Source: Halalkalibacter oceani (lineage in GTDB: Bacteria; Bacillota; Bacilli; Bacillales; Bacillaceae_D). Taken from it: a DNA stretch of 64,000 nt. The stretch's first letter is position 1. Each line of letters begins with the position of its first letter. The position numbers were made by a program, and so were the translations under genes. The stretch spans positions 62,001 through 126,000 of the forward strand of contig NZ_JAMBOL010000003.1 of assembly GCF_023715605.1 (NCBI RefSeq), written 5' to 3'. Below the pieces are notes generated by a model that worked only from the letters and a program-made list of their open reading frames with translations, made no database searches and was not told where the DNA came from. Below, piece after piece: positions 1-8,303 of this stretch.

Positions 1-1679
1 ACCGAAACTTCCCGGACGAACGCTTTTTTCTCCTCCCAGTCAAGATATTCCACCTGGTACTGCACCCCTTGATGAAGATAAATCGCCTCATCATGCAGCA
101 AGGTCATCGCGCTGAAGCGGTCCATTTCCCCGATCACCCGGTGATGAGCGCGGTCGCTTTGGTCAATGATCACGACATTTTCCTGCGACGCCGAACGGAG
201 GCTGATACCATGAGCCGGAAACGCGTCATTCATCCAGTACCATTTCTTCCCACGCTGATGCAGCACCTGCTCTTCCGCAAGAAACTCAAGAATATCGTCA
301 AGCTCCACCCCGTCAAAGGTTTCTCCCTGCTTAAATGGCAGCTCATAGGCAGCGCATTTAATATGGTCAATCAAAATAATGAGATTGTCCGGATTGATCC
401 GGGCCGATTCCGGGCTACGCTCAAAGAAATATTCCGGATGCTGGACAATATACTGATCAAGTGGGGTGGAACCCGCCACCATAATAATCACCGCTTCATT
501 TTGCCGTCTGCCGGCCCGTCCGGCCTGTTGCCAGGCGCTGGCGACAGATCCCGGATAGCCGGTCATAATACATACCTGGAGCTGGCCGATATCGACGCCA
601 AGCTCAAGCGCATTCGTGCTGACGACGCCGATAATCTCACCTTGACGCAAGCCCTGCTCAATTTCCCGCCGCTGCTTCGGTAAATAACCGCCGCGGTAGC
701 CGCGGATCGATTTCGGGCCGAGTTCTTTTTCAACAAGAGCCTGCAAATGGCTTAAAATGATCTCCACCCGCACCCGGCTCCGGGCAAACACGATCGTCTG
801 AATATGATTCTCGAGAAAACGTTTGGCGAGCATATTAACATCAACGGTCGCGCTCCGCCGGATATGCAGCGGCTCATTAATAATCGGCGGATTATAAAAG
901 AGAAAATGCTTTTTCCCCTGGGGCGCCCCGTTTTGATCAATTAACCGCATCGGCTCACCTGTCAGTTGCTCAGCCAGCTCTTGCGGGTTGGCAATCGTTG
1001 CCGACGTACAAATAAATTGCGGGTCACTGCCATAAAAACGGGCAATCCGCTTCAAGCGGCGAAGGACATTGGCGACATGGCTGCCGAATACGCCGCGATA
1101 CGTATGCAATTCATCAATAACGATGTATTTCAAGTTCTCAAAAAACGCGACCCATTTCGTATGATGCGGCAAAATCGCCGAATGGAGCATATCGGGATTG
1201 GTAATTACAATATGACCTGCTTTCCGGACCGTTTGGCGAATCGTCGGTGCCGTATCGCCATCATACGTAAAACATCTTACCTTACCTCCCATTTCCTCTA
1301 TTACTTCATTAATCTCACTATTCTGGTCCTGCGCTAAAGCCTTCGTTGGAAATAAATAAAGCGCCCGGCTTTCCTCATCCTTTAAAATCTCCTCAAGAAC
1401 AGGCAGATTGTAGCACAGTGTTTTCCCGGAAGCGGTCGGAGTAACCGCCACAAAATTCTCCCCCCTGGCGGCATAGCTGACCGCCTCGTGCTGATGGAGG
1501 TAAAGCTCGGAAACTCCCCTCCGTTGTAAAGCCTGCTTTAAACGGTCATCGATAAATTCAGGAAACGGCCTGGTCCGTGCCGGCACTTCCTTCATTTCGC
1601 GCCAATGGACTATTCGCTCCTTAAAATCCTCACCATCTCGTAACTCAGCTAATAGCTGTTCTAACGTTTCTTTAAACAT
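1..1679 (-). CDS. mrfA: ATP-dependent DNA helicase MrfA (YprA), 5' part
   Basis: The gene starts at 1679 and runs off the left edge, leaving about 559 N-terminal residues with no stop. A DEAD/DEAH-type superfamily 2 helicase core is visible: Walker A PTASGKT near residues 81-87, the Walker B motif as DELH near 189-192, a CTSAT motif III, and QAGRAGRR as motif VI. In B. subtilis MrfA is a 3'-5' helicase that acts with the nuclease MrfB in repair of mitomycin-type DNA damage; mrfB would be expected just beyond the left edge. The long YprA-specific stretch after motif VI supports the family call. No ribosome site is outstanding upstream of the ATG. Confidence 0.88.
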   Translation of the reverse strand, partial: MFKETLEQLLAELRDGEDFKERIVHWREMKEVPARTRPFPEFIDDRLKQALQRRGVSELYLHQHEAVSYAARGENFVAVTPTASGKTLCYNLPVLEEILKDEESRALYLFPTKALAQDQNSEINEVIEEMGGKVRCFTYDGDTAPTIRQTVRKAGHIVITNPDMLHSAILPHHTKWVAFFENLKYIVIDELHTYRGVFGSHVANVLRRLKRIARFYGSDPQFICTSATIANPQELAEQLTGEPMRLIDQNGAPQGKKHFLFYNPPIINEPLHIRRSATVDVNMLAKRFLENHIQTIVFARSRVRVEIILSHLQALVEKELGPKSIRGYRGGYLPKQRREIEQGLRQGEIIGVVSTNALELGVDIGQLQVCIMTGYPGSVASAWQQAGRAGRRQNEAVIIMVAGSTPLDQYIVQHPEYFFERSPESARINPDNLIILIDHIKCAAYELPFKQGETFDGVELDDILEFLAEEQVLHQRGKKWYWMNDAFPAHGISLRSASQENVVIIDQSDRAHHRVIGEMDRFSAMTLLHDEAIYLHQGVQYQVEYLDWEEKKAFVREVS

Positions 1680-1864
1680 CCGCTCACCTCACCAATCTCT
1701 TCCTCCATTGTACCGAATGTTTGTTTGTTTTTCTAGAGGAACGGCTGGATAAAAATGACCGCTTTCAGCAGAACAGAGACTGGGACACAAAGTGTTCTGC
1801 AAATCCGGACGAATGACAGCGGGTATATCCTGAAATAAACAGTTCCTTCCACTCATTTTAGCTG

Positions 1865-1904
1865 AAAAAGCCCGTCGACCTCATTCACGGGAAGGTCGAC
1901 GGGC
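1865..1904 (-). terminator. Intrinsic terminator of panE
   Basis: Perfect 11-bp arms (GCCCGTCGACC at 1870-1880 and its complement at 1894-1904) are followed on the minus strand by five T (1865-1869). It lies 15 bp after the ketopantoate reductase stop. The preceding part of the gap (1680-1860) holds no gene. Confidence 0.85.
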
Positions 1905-1918
1905 TGAAGCGTCATATG

Positions 1919-2833
1919 CTATGATCGGCTTTTTTCATAGAGCTTGACGTTGACATAAATGCTTTTTAACACAGGGGTTTCAATCTTATGGTGCTGTGCT
2001 TTTTTAAGCAGGTACCCTTGGAGATGGTCGACCTCTACCGGGGCGCCTTTTTCCATATCGCGCTGCATGGATGATTTCATTTTATAGTCCAAAGCGATGA
2101 AACGGCCGTATTGTTCTGCTTCCACCTCTTCGGCAATTGGAGCGCCCTCCGCCCGCATTACCTGAGTGATTTCATTGATGACGGTTTTAATAACTTCCTG
2201 GCCTTCCTCCAATTCAAGGATCGGCCCGATCGGCTGCTGGAATAATGTCGTCACCCCGGACATGGCTGTAATAAACAAATATTTATTCCACAATTCGCTC
2301 ATGATCGAGTTGCTTGCTTTAAACTTTCCTTTCGTTCCGGAAAAAACGTCCTCAAGCTGCTTAAGCCGCTCTGTTGCTTGTCCATCAAGCTCCCCGAACA
2401 GGAAATGATGAATGCCGCTCGTTTGCTGGATGATTCCGTCTGCTGTCACGGTCGATTCAATGAAACAGAGACCGCCCATCACCTGCTCCTTTGAAAAAGC
2501 TTGCTGAAGCTGTTCAATGTGCGCAATTCCGTTCAGCATTGGAATAATGATCGTTTTGCTATGTACAAACGGTTTTACAGAGTCAATCGCCTGATCGAGA
2601 TGATACGCTTTTGTCCCAATTAAAACAACATCGAACGACCCTTGATCCGCAGCGGTGATCACTTGCGGGATAACGCTTACATCCCCGTGCTTACTTTCTA
2701 CGACGAGGCCATCTTCAAGCAGCTGCTGCTTTCGCTTTTCACGTACTAAAAAGGTCACGTCTTCTCCCTTTTCAATTAATCTTGCGCCAAAATAGCCTCC
2801 AACTGCTCCTGCTCCAACGATTAATATTTTCAT
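1919..2833 (-). CDS. panE: 2-dehydropantoate 2-reductase (ketopantoate reductase)
   Basis: A 304-residue protein of the ApbA/PanE family, which reduces ketopantoate to pantoate with NADPH in pantothenate and CoA synthesis. The N-terminus carries the Rossmann motif GAGAVGGYFG (residues 7-16); the central MLNG and the KYLFITAMSG region with its conserved Lys-Asn neighbourhood match the family, and the length is normal. The site GGAGGAATGAAAAG precedes the ATG. It is monocistronic with its own terminator. Bacilli often carry several paralogues, so another 2-oxo-acid could be the substrate, and the symbol is a family assignment. Confidence 0.85.
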   Translation of the reverse strand: MKILIVGAGAVGGYFGARLIEKGEDVTFLVREKRKQQLLEDGLVVESKHGDVSVIPQVITAADQGSFDVVLIGTKAYHLDQAIDSVKPFVHSKTIIIPMLNGIAHIEQLQQAFSKEQVMGGLCFIESTVTADGIIQQTSGIHHFLFGELDGQATERLKQLEDVFSGTKGKFKASNSIMSELWNKYLFITAMSGVTTLFQQPIGPILELEEGQEVIKTVINEITQVMRAEGAPIAEEVEAEQYGRFIALDYKMKSSMQRDMEKGAPVEVDHLQGYLLKKAQHHKIETPVLKSIYVNVKLYEKSRS

Positions 2834-3431
2834 CTTTTCATTCCTCCTCTATAAACCCCTTACTAGTAAGTATACAACGTGTTTTTTTACTTTAGTAGTT
2901 TTTTCTATTTCTCGGCATGTACTCGCCCCGTTTGCTGAGCCATCATGATTTCTGTTCTCCCTGCCTGTCTTTGCTTCCATCAACCTGAAAACCGTCCGCT
3001 AAATGGCTTGCTAACTTCTTTAATCGCGGTTTTAATTTTTTTCATTTATAAAGAAATATGGTATGTGAAATTATCAAAATAATCTTTCTTTCATTCTTTT
3101 TTGTGACATTACACAGTTTTTCAAGATACGAAAGACAGCCTTAACAAAATTACTTCTGTTACAAATTTTATCCAAATAAACAGAACGAAAGACCCGTTGA
3201 TTTTAACCTTTCTACTATGCTTATCCCGTCCACCTTTTGGAATTAAAAGGGTTTTACTCCCTTTTTTGGCGCTTAGCTCCTGTTTGATCGGCTTTTTACT
3301 TTTTTCTGGTTATCTACTATACTTCAAATTACATAGTACAGTGTTTTCTTTCTACGTGAAAGGGGATTAGAGAAGCAAGACGAGAGATGCGATGACGGAT
3401 TTTATCACATAAAGAAAGATGATGATCTCTT
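2834..3431. other. AT-rich intergenic region without a gene
   Basis: About 600 bp between panE and the acyltransferase. No reading frame with a ribosome site is visible on either strand. A small AT-rich hairpin with a T run on the plus strand (arms 3245-3251 and 3259-3265) could be a weak terminator. Promoters for both flanking genes should lie here, but none is clear enough to call. Confidence 0.5.
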
Positions 3432-4559
3432 ATGGGCAAACAATATTTGCATGAAATTTCTTTTTTACGAAGCATCGCCTGTTTAAGCATAGTCCTTCTC
3501 CACTCGATTGACTGGGGCATGGACTATATTAGCTTCCTTGCGGCCTTGCCGAACTACAGTAAGCTGGTGCTTGATTCAGTCAATATGTTCCTATATTATG
3601 GTACGCCGACGTTCATCTTTATCACGGCGCTCATTCTCGGATTCAGCTACAAAGGACAAAAGGAGATCCCGGAAAATTTTTTAGCAAAACGGGTCAAATT
3701 TATTTTGATTCCTTACGTCTGTATGGGATTTCTTTATGCTTTCCCTTATTTGCTCGTTTCTTCAGGAGAGTTCGCCAAAAAAGCGTTTTTAAACATTTTT
3801 ATCGGCGATTTCCATGCCTACTTCGTCCTGATTATTTTTCAATTTTATTTATTGTTCGTCTGGGGCCGCAGCTGGCTTGACCGCCATCCGCCTTTAAAGG
3901 TGATCGGCTTATCTCTCATTCTCAATGTCATTTATTTGTCAGTGTTCAATTTTACCGACCCGGTCGCGCTGCCGTTTGCCGATTACATTTGGGAGCGCTA
4001 TTATTGGATTCCATTTCCAGGCTGGATCTTTTACTTTACTTTAGCCTATTACATCGGTTCTCACTATGAGACTTTTTCAGCGATGATTAAAAAGTATAAA
4101 GTTTGGGTCTTGATCGCCCCGTTTGTCAGCGGCGCTGTTTTGCTTCTTTCCTACCATAATGGCTTTACCATTGACAGCTCAAAGCGGGTTGATATACTGT
4201 TTCATACATGCAGCGTAATCGTTTTTGTCCTTTATTTTGCGATGAAGATGAAAACCGTTCCGCAGTTATTTATTAAAATCAGCCAATATTCGTACGGCAT
4301 CTATTTGCTTCATACGATGTACATGGCCTTGTTAATTATTCTTTTTGATTACACTCCGCTGAATTTTGGCATTTTTACGATTCTTGTCTTGTTTCTTGTC
4401 AGTACCACCTTTTCCATGTTGACGATTTTCGTGTTAAATAAGTGGAAATACGGTCATTACATTGTCGGCAGAATTAATGTTTCAACGGCAAAGACGAAAC
4501 GGCGGGAGATCAAGACGAGTCAAGCGGCAAGTATTCCTTCATGTAATCGAACGAGTTAG
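3432..4559 (+). CDS. Membrane acyltransferase, acyltransferase-3 family
   Basis: A 375-residue integral membrane protein with about ten hydrophobic segments. The start ISFLRSIACLSIVLLHS matches the first helix of the acyltransferase-3 (OafA/YrhL) family, which carries the conserved Arg and the His thought to be catalytic; the end, QYSYGIYLLHTMYM, matches the last conserved helices. Family members transfer acetyl or other acyl groups to surface sugars, peptidoglycan or teichoic acids. The ribosome site is poor (AAAGATGATG). A serine hydrolase gene follows after 13 bp, so the two probably act on the same extracellular polymer. The acceptor cannot be read from the sequence. Confidence 0.82.
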   Translation: MGKQYLHEISFLRSIACLSIVLLHSIDWGMDYISFLAALPNYSKLVLDSVNMFLYYGTPTFIFITALILGFSYKGQKEIPENFLAKRVKFILIPYVCMGFLYAFPYLLVSSGEFAKKAFLNIFIGDFHAYFVLIIFQFYLLFVWGRSWLDRHPPLKVIGLSLILNVIYLSVFNFTDPVALPFADYIWERYYWIPFPGWIFYFTLAYYIGSHYETFSAMIKKYKVWVLIAPFVSGAVLLLSYHNGFTIDSSKRVDILFHTCSVIVFVLYFAMKMKTVPQLFIKISQYSYGIYLLHTMYMALLIILFDYTPLNFGIFTILVLFLVSTTFSMLTIFVLNKWKYGHYIVGRINVSTAKTKRREIKTSQAASIPSCNRTS

Positions 4560-4572
4560 GAATGGGTCATTT

Positions 4573-5646
4573 ATGAGTAAACGCGAAAAAAGAACGATCA
4601 TTATACTAGCAGGGATGATAAATATGATTGCTCTTCTCATAATCGGGCATCAAGACACACCGCTTCTTAAAACGGAGTCGACCTGGCCGAAGCATGAAAA
4701 CCTCGAAGAGATCGGCTGGTCGGAAGAAAAGCTTGAAGAAGCCCGCAAATTTTACCGATCGCTTGGCTCAACGGCGGCGATGGCGATTTATGACGGAAAA
4801 GTGTTATTCTCCTGGGGGAACACAAGTCAGAAAAGCAACGTCCATTCCATTCGCAAAAGCTATTTAAGCGCGCTGTACGGAATTCATGTTCAGGAAGGGA
4901 CGATCGCTTTATCGAAAACGCTGCGTGAGCTTGGGATTGAAGATCGCGTCGCGTTGACGGAGATGGAAAAAGAGGCGCAAATTGAAGACTTATTAACGTC
5001 ACGTTCCGGTATCTTTTTAAGAGCCGGAGAGGAATCTTTAATGATGAGATGGCGGCGGCCTGAACGGGAGCTTCACCTCCCTGGTTCGTATTTCTACTAT
5101 AATAATTGGGACTTCAATGTGTTAGGAACGATCTTCAACAATCTGACCGGCAAAGATTTATTTGATGAGTTTTATCACAAAATTGCCCTGCCGCTTGGAA
5201 TGGAAGATTTTGAGCCTGAGGATGGAAGCTATAAGTATGAACTGCGCCGCTCGTTGCATCCATCCTACCTTTTCCGGATGTCAGCCCGTGACATGGCGCG
5301 TTTCGGACAACTTTATTTGCAAAACGGACAATGGGAAGGAAAACAAATTATCCCCGAGGAATGGGTCGAGGTGAGCACGCAGGCTCATGCACATGCGCCT
5401 TCCTCCAATGAATATGGCTACGGCTATATGTGGTGGGTCGCAGAAAAAGAGTTTGCCGATGTCGGCCTTTATTCTGCTGTCGGCCGCTACGGGCAATCGA
5501 TCGATATTGTGCCGGAAAAAAACCTTGTTTTCGTTCACCGGGTCAATTCGGACCGCTTCTTTAACCGGACTGTCCGCTACGTCAGCTCCAGTCAGCGATT
5601 GCAGCTTTTATCGATGATCCTCGATGCAAAAATCGAGCCGGAGTGA
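4573..5646 (+). CDS. Membrane-anchored serine hydrolase, beta-lactamase/PBP4* family
   Basis: A 357-residue protein with an N-terminal membrane anchor (about residues 8-24) and an outside-facing domain of the class C beta-lactamase type. The catalytic SxxK motif is SIRK at 92-95, and YYNN supplies the YxN motif. The third motif (usually KTG or HxG) seems to be GRYG, so ordinary beta-lactam hydrolysis is unlikely; esterase, amidase or D-amino-acid ester activity fits better. The ATG at 4573 leaves the right length for the anchor, although the frame stays open further upstream inside the acyltransferase gene. It is co-transcribed with that gene. Confidence 0.78.
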   Translation: MSKREKRTIIILAGMINMIALLIIGHQDTPLLKTESTWPKHENLEEIGWSEEKLEEARKFYRSLGSTAAMAIYDGKVLFSWGNTSQKSNVHSIRKSYLSALYGIHVQEGTIALSKTLRELGIEDRVALTEMEKEAQIEDLLTSRSGIFLRAGEESLMMRWRRPERELHLPGSYFYYNNWDFNVLGTIFNNLTGKDLFDEFYHKIALPLGMEDFEPEDGSYKYELRRSLHPSYLFRMSARDMARFGQLYLQNGQWEGKQIIPEEWVEVSTQAHAHAPSSNEYGYGYMWWVAEKEFADVGLYSAVGRYGQSIDIVPEKNLVFVHRVNSDRFFNRTVRYVSSSQRLQLLSMILDAKIEPE

Positions 5647-5674
5647 GAATTTCCAGAGAAAGCTGGCGTTGAAA

Positions 5675-5715
5675 AGAGGTAGACAAAGGGCGCGCTTCGC
5701 CTTTTGTCTACCTCT
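5675..5715. terminator. Bidirectional terminator between convergent genes
   Basis: Arms of about 15 bp (from 5675 and ending at 5715; AGAGGTAGACAAAGG and complement) separate the plus-strand serine hydrolase from the minus-strand 12-gene operon. There are T-rich stretches on both outgoing sides. Confidence 0.75.
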
Positions 5716-5746
5716 TGATTTTAATAGGATGTGAGCCGCGTCTTCT

Positions 5747-6529
5747 TTACTCAAACCTCGGCTCTCTTTTTTCAAAGAACGCTTTAACGCCTTCCTCACA
5801 ATCGCGCGTTTGAAAAACCCGATCACTCAGTTCCAGCGTCAGCTCCGTATTCTCGGCAACGGTCAATCTCGCTGATCGCTTAACTCCTTGTTTAATCGCT
5901 TTTAATGATGCCTTTGGCTTTTGTGCAAGTCTTTCTGCAAGACGAAGCGCGTAATCAAAAACGTCGTCGTCAGGAACCACTTCATTGACTAGTCCGATGC
6001 GGTAAGCCTCCTTAGCGTCGATTAAATCGCCGAAATACATCAGCTCGAGAGCCTTCGCTTCGCCGACGACTTGCGGAAGACGGAATAACCCGCCGCTTCC
6101 CGGAAAGACACCTAAATTAACCTCTGGAAAGCCAATGCGGCTCGTTTCAGCGATAATCCGGATGTCACACGCTAACGCTATTTCTCCGCCGCCGCCGCAG
6201 GCGACACCATTGATCGCGGCGATAACCGGTTTTGGCAGCGCCTCGATCGCGTTGAAAGCTTCGTTTTCCTTTCTTAGCTTTTTTCCGATAACATCATCCC
6301 GCACGCTTGGAAATTCGTTAATATCCGAGCCGGCGCAAAATGCTTTTTCACCGGCACCGGTTAAAATGACGACCCGCACTTCATCATCCGCTTCAATTTC
6401 TTGCAAAATGGAACGCAACTGCTTCGTCGCTTCGAGCGTCGTCACATTCAAGGGCGGATTGTTAAGCGTCAGCACCGCCACTTTATTTGTTCGTTTTTCA
6501 AATTGAATCAGTTCACTTGCTACGGTCAT
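5747..6529 (-). CDS. Enoyl-CoA hydratase/isomerase family protein
   Basis: A 260-residue crotonase-fold protein and the last gene of the 12-gene operon. The oxyanion-hole regions AFCAGSDINEF and GVACGGGGEIALACD are present, and both acid residues used by true hydratases are kept (Glu in GGGE and Glu in FPEVNLG). It should therefore add water to, or isomerise, an enoyl-CoA in the cytoplasm. A good site (AAAGGGG) precedes the ATG and the gap to the upstream SDR gene is 26 bp. With the CoA-transferase and MaoC genes it indicates CoA-thioester intermediates in this pathway. The natural acyl group is unknown. Confidence 0.85.
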   Translation of the reverse strand: MTVASELIQFEKRTNKVAVLTLNNPPLNVTTLEATKQLRSILQEIEADDEVRVVILTGAGEKAFCAGSDINEFPSVRDDVIGKKLRKENEAFNAIEALPKPVIAAINGVACGGGGEIALACDIRIIAETSRIGFPEVNLGVFPGSGGLFRLPQVVGEAKALELMYFGDLIDAKEAYRIGLVNEVVPDDDVFDYALRLAERLAQKPKASLKAIKQGVKRSARLTVAENTELTLELSDRVFQTRDCEEGVKAFFEKREPRFE

Positions 6530-6555
6530 TTCTTTTCCCCTTTCCTGAACGTAAT

Positions 6556-7341
6556 TTATAGCATAAAGGCCCCGCCGCTAATATGGAGGCACTCTCCTGT
6601 TACATAGTCCGCTTCACGGGAAGCGAGGAAGGCAATCGCCCCGGCGACATCGTCGGGCGTACCGGCGCGTGCCAGCGGCACTTCGCCAATCCGCTGCCGC
6701 TTTGGTTCCCCGACCTTCATTCCTTTCAGCTCCGCCCACTCCCGGTCGCATCTCTCCCATAATGCCGTATCAACAATCCCGGGTGCAACCGCATTAACCC
6801 GAATGCCCGTATCAGCAAGGGCAAGAGCGAACGATTTCGTTAAACTGATGATCGCCGCTTTCGAGGCCGCATAATGGGCGTAGAGCGGATGACCGTTCCT
6901 GCCCATCACCGACGCGACGTTGATAATAACTCCGCCAGTGCGGTTCTGTTTCATCGCCGCCGCTGCCACCTGCATCCCGAAGAAGCTCCCTCGCGCATTG
7001 ATGTCAAGCATCCGGTCCCAATCATCTGCCGTAATAGTTAAAATATCCTTCACTTGCTGGATGCCGGCATTATTAACCATAACAGTTAACGGGGCGGCAA
7101 ACTGCTCCTGGGCAATTGCCGGAATTTCGCTGACAGCCTCCTTGTCGCGCACATCCACAGCTAACGGAAATGCCTTCCCCTGCTGCTCTTCAATCAGCCT
7201 CACCGTCTTTTCGGCATCAGCGGCATATTGATCGGTAACGAGCACGGCCGCGCCCTCCGAGGCAAATTTGAGCGCCGCCGCGCGCCCGATGCCTTTTCCT
7301 GCTCCTGTAATCGCCACGACTTGCTTTGCCAATCTGTTCAT
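6556..7341 (-). CDS. SDR-family NAD(P)-dependent oxidoreductase (operon copy 3)
   Basis: A classical short-chain dehydrogenase of 261 residues: nucleotide motif TGAGKGIG, NNAG, catalytic Ser in NVASVMG, and YAASK. The ATG at 7341 has AGGTGA five bases upstream; an in-frame GTG nine bases earlier has no such site. An Asp after the second strand (VTDQY) favours NAD(H) over NADP(H). It sits between the DHDPS-like lyase and the enoyl-CoA hydratase. It could oxidise a hydroxy acid, hydroxyacyl-CoA or sugar acid; the SDR fold alone does not decide. Confidence 0.84.
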   Translation of the reverse strand: MNRLAKQVVAITGAGKGIGRAAALKFASEGAAVLVTDQYAADAEKTVRLIEEQQGKAFPLAVDVRDKEAVSEIPAIAQEQFAAPLTVMVNNAGIQQVKDILTITADDWDRMLDINARGSFFGMQVAAAAMKQNRTGGVIINVASVMGRNGHPLYAHYAASKAAIISLTKSFALALADTGIRVNAVAPGIVDTALWERCDREWAELKGMKVGEPKRQRIGEVPLARAGTPDDVAGAIAFLASREADYVTGECLHISGGAFML

Positions 7342-7355
7342 CGTCTTCACCTGCT

Positions 7356-8303
7356 TTAGCGGAGATTTTCCGAGCCTGGCAAACGCGCTTCAATCAGCGC
7401 CTTTCTGATCTGTTCCCTTTCTTCAGCGGAGATGCGTTGAAGCGGCGGACGGACATGTGCTTCGTCAATCCGGCCGAGCATCGCGATCGCTTCCTTCATC
7501 CGGTTATGCATATCGATAAACGGCTCGGCATAGAAAACCTGTACGAGCGGATAGAGGCGGGCGGCATGCTCTCTTGCCAATGCCAGGTCACCCTTTTGCA
7601 CGGCGTCGAACAAAGCGGCCTGAATTTCGGCAATCATACTGCCGTGTCCGGATAAAATGCCGTCCGCCCCGATGCAAAGTGAAGGAAGCAACGCCTTGCT
7701 GAAGCTCGTCAAAACAGATATATGCTTCGGCAGGGCCTTCAGCTCGCGATAGTTGCGCTCATAGACGCTAATGTCATTGGACCATTCTTTGATCGCCACC
7801 ACTTGATCAATGTCACGGCAAATCCGGACAACGGTTTCGGTCGGCAAATGCAGTCCCGACGTGACCGGATACACAAAGGCGATCATTGGCAACGATGTCG
7901 CTTCGGCGATTGCTTCATAATGACGATAAGCCATTTCAGGTCTGAGCTGCGCGCCCAGATCAAGCACAGCGGACGGAAAGATTAATAAGCAATCTGCCCC
8001 TTCCCGTTCAGCCATTTTCGCCAGCTCGGCGGCCTGCTTCGTCCCATCGGCATAAATTCCGCAAATGACCGGAATTTCCTTGTCTGCTTCTTCGACGGTG
8101 ATCGCCAGGCTGCGTTGCTGCTCCTCCCGGGTTAATGTCGCGATTTCAGCGGCATGACCATTTGTTGTGATCGCGCTAACTCCGGGCGTCTCAATCAATG
8201 CACGGAGATGGCGGCGGTAATTTCTTTCATCAATGTCCAAATCGCTTGTAAACGGCAATAAATTAGCGGGGATGACTCCTGACAGCTTTAGATCTTTTTT
8301 CAT
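7356..8303 (-). CDS. DHDPS-like class I aldolase/lyase
   Basis: A 315-residue member of the dihydrodipicolinate synthase/N-acetylneuraminate lyase superfamily. The Schiff-base Lys is K172 in VVAIKEW and the partner Tyr is Y145 in FVYPV; the substrate loop reads TTNGHAAE (46-53) instead of the GGTTGE of true DapA. It is thus probably not a lysine-synthesis enzyme (a genuine dapA lies at 24013) but a pyruvate-forming aldolase or dehydratase, such as those acting on 2-keto-3-deoxy sugar acids or the hydratase-aldolases. Its start overlaps the CoA-transferase stop by 4 bp, indicating coupled translation. Confidence 0.8.
   Translation of the reverse strand: MKKDLKLSGVIPANLLPFTSDLDIDERNYRRHLRALIETPGVSAITTNGHAAEIATLTREEQQRSLAITVEEADKEIPVICGIYADGTKQAAELAKMAEREGADCLLIFPSAVLDLGAQLRPEMAYRHYEAIAEATSLPMIAFVYPVTSGLHLPTETVVRICRDIDQVVAIKEWSNDISVYERNYRELKALPKHISVLTSFSKALLPSLCIGADGILSGHGSMIAEIQAALFDAVQKGDLALAREHAARLYPLVQVFYAEPFIDMHNRMKEAIAMLGRIDEAHVRPPLQRISAEEREQIRKALIEARLPGSENLR

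Noticed and set aside
69-683. Plus-strand open frame of 204 codons at the left edge
   Set aside because: Antisense to the continuous MrfA frame, which has all helicase motifs.
4462-4572. N-terminal extension of the serine hydrolase
   Set aside because: The stretch overlaps the acyltransferase gene in another frame; the ATG at 4573 places the membrane anchor correctly.
7356-8303. Second dapA for lysine synthesis
   Set aside because: The substrate loop differs from DapA and the gene is embedded in a catabolic operon; the riboswitch-controlled dapA at 24013 is the better candidate.
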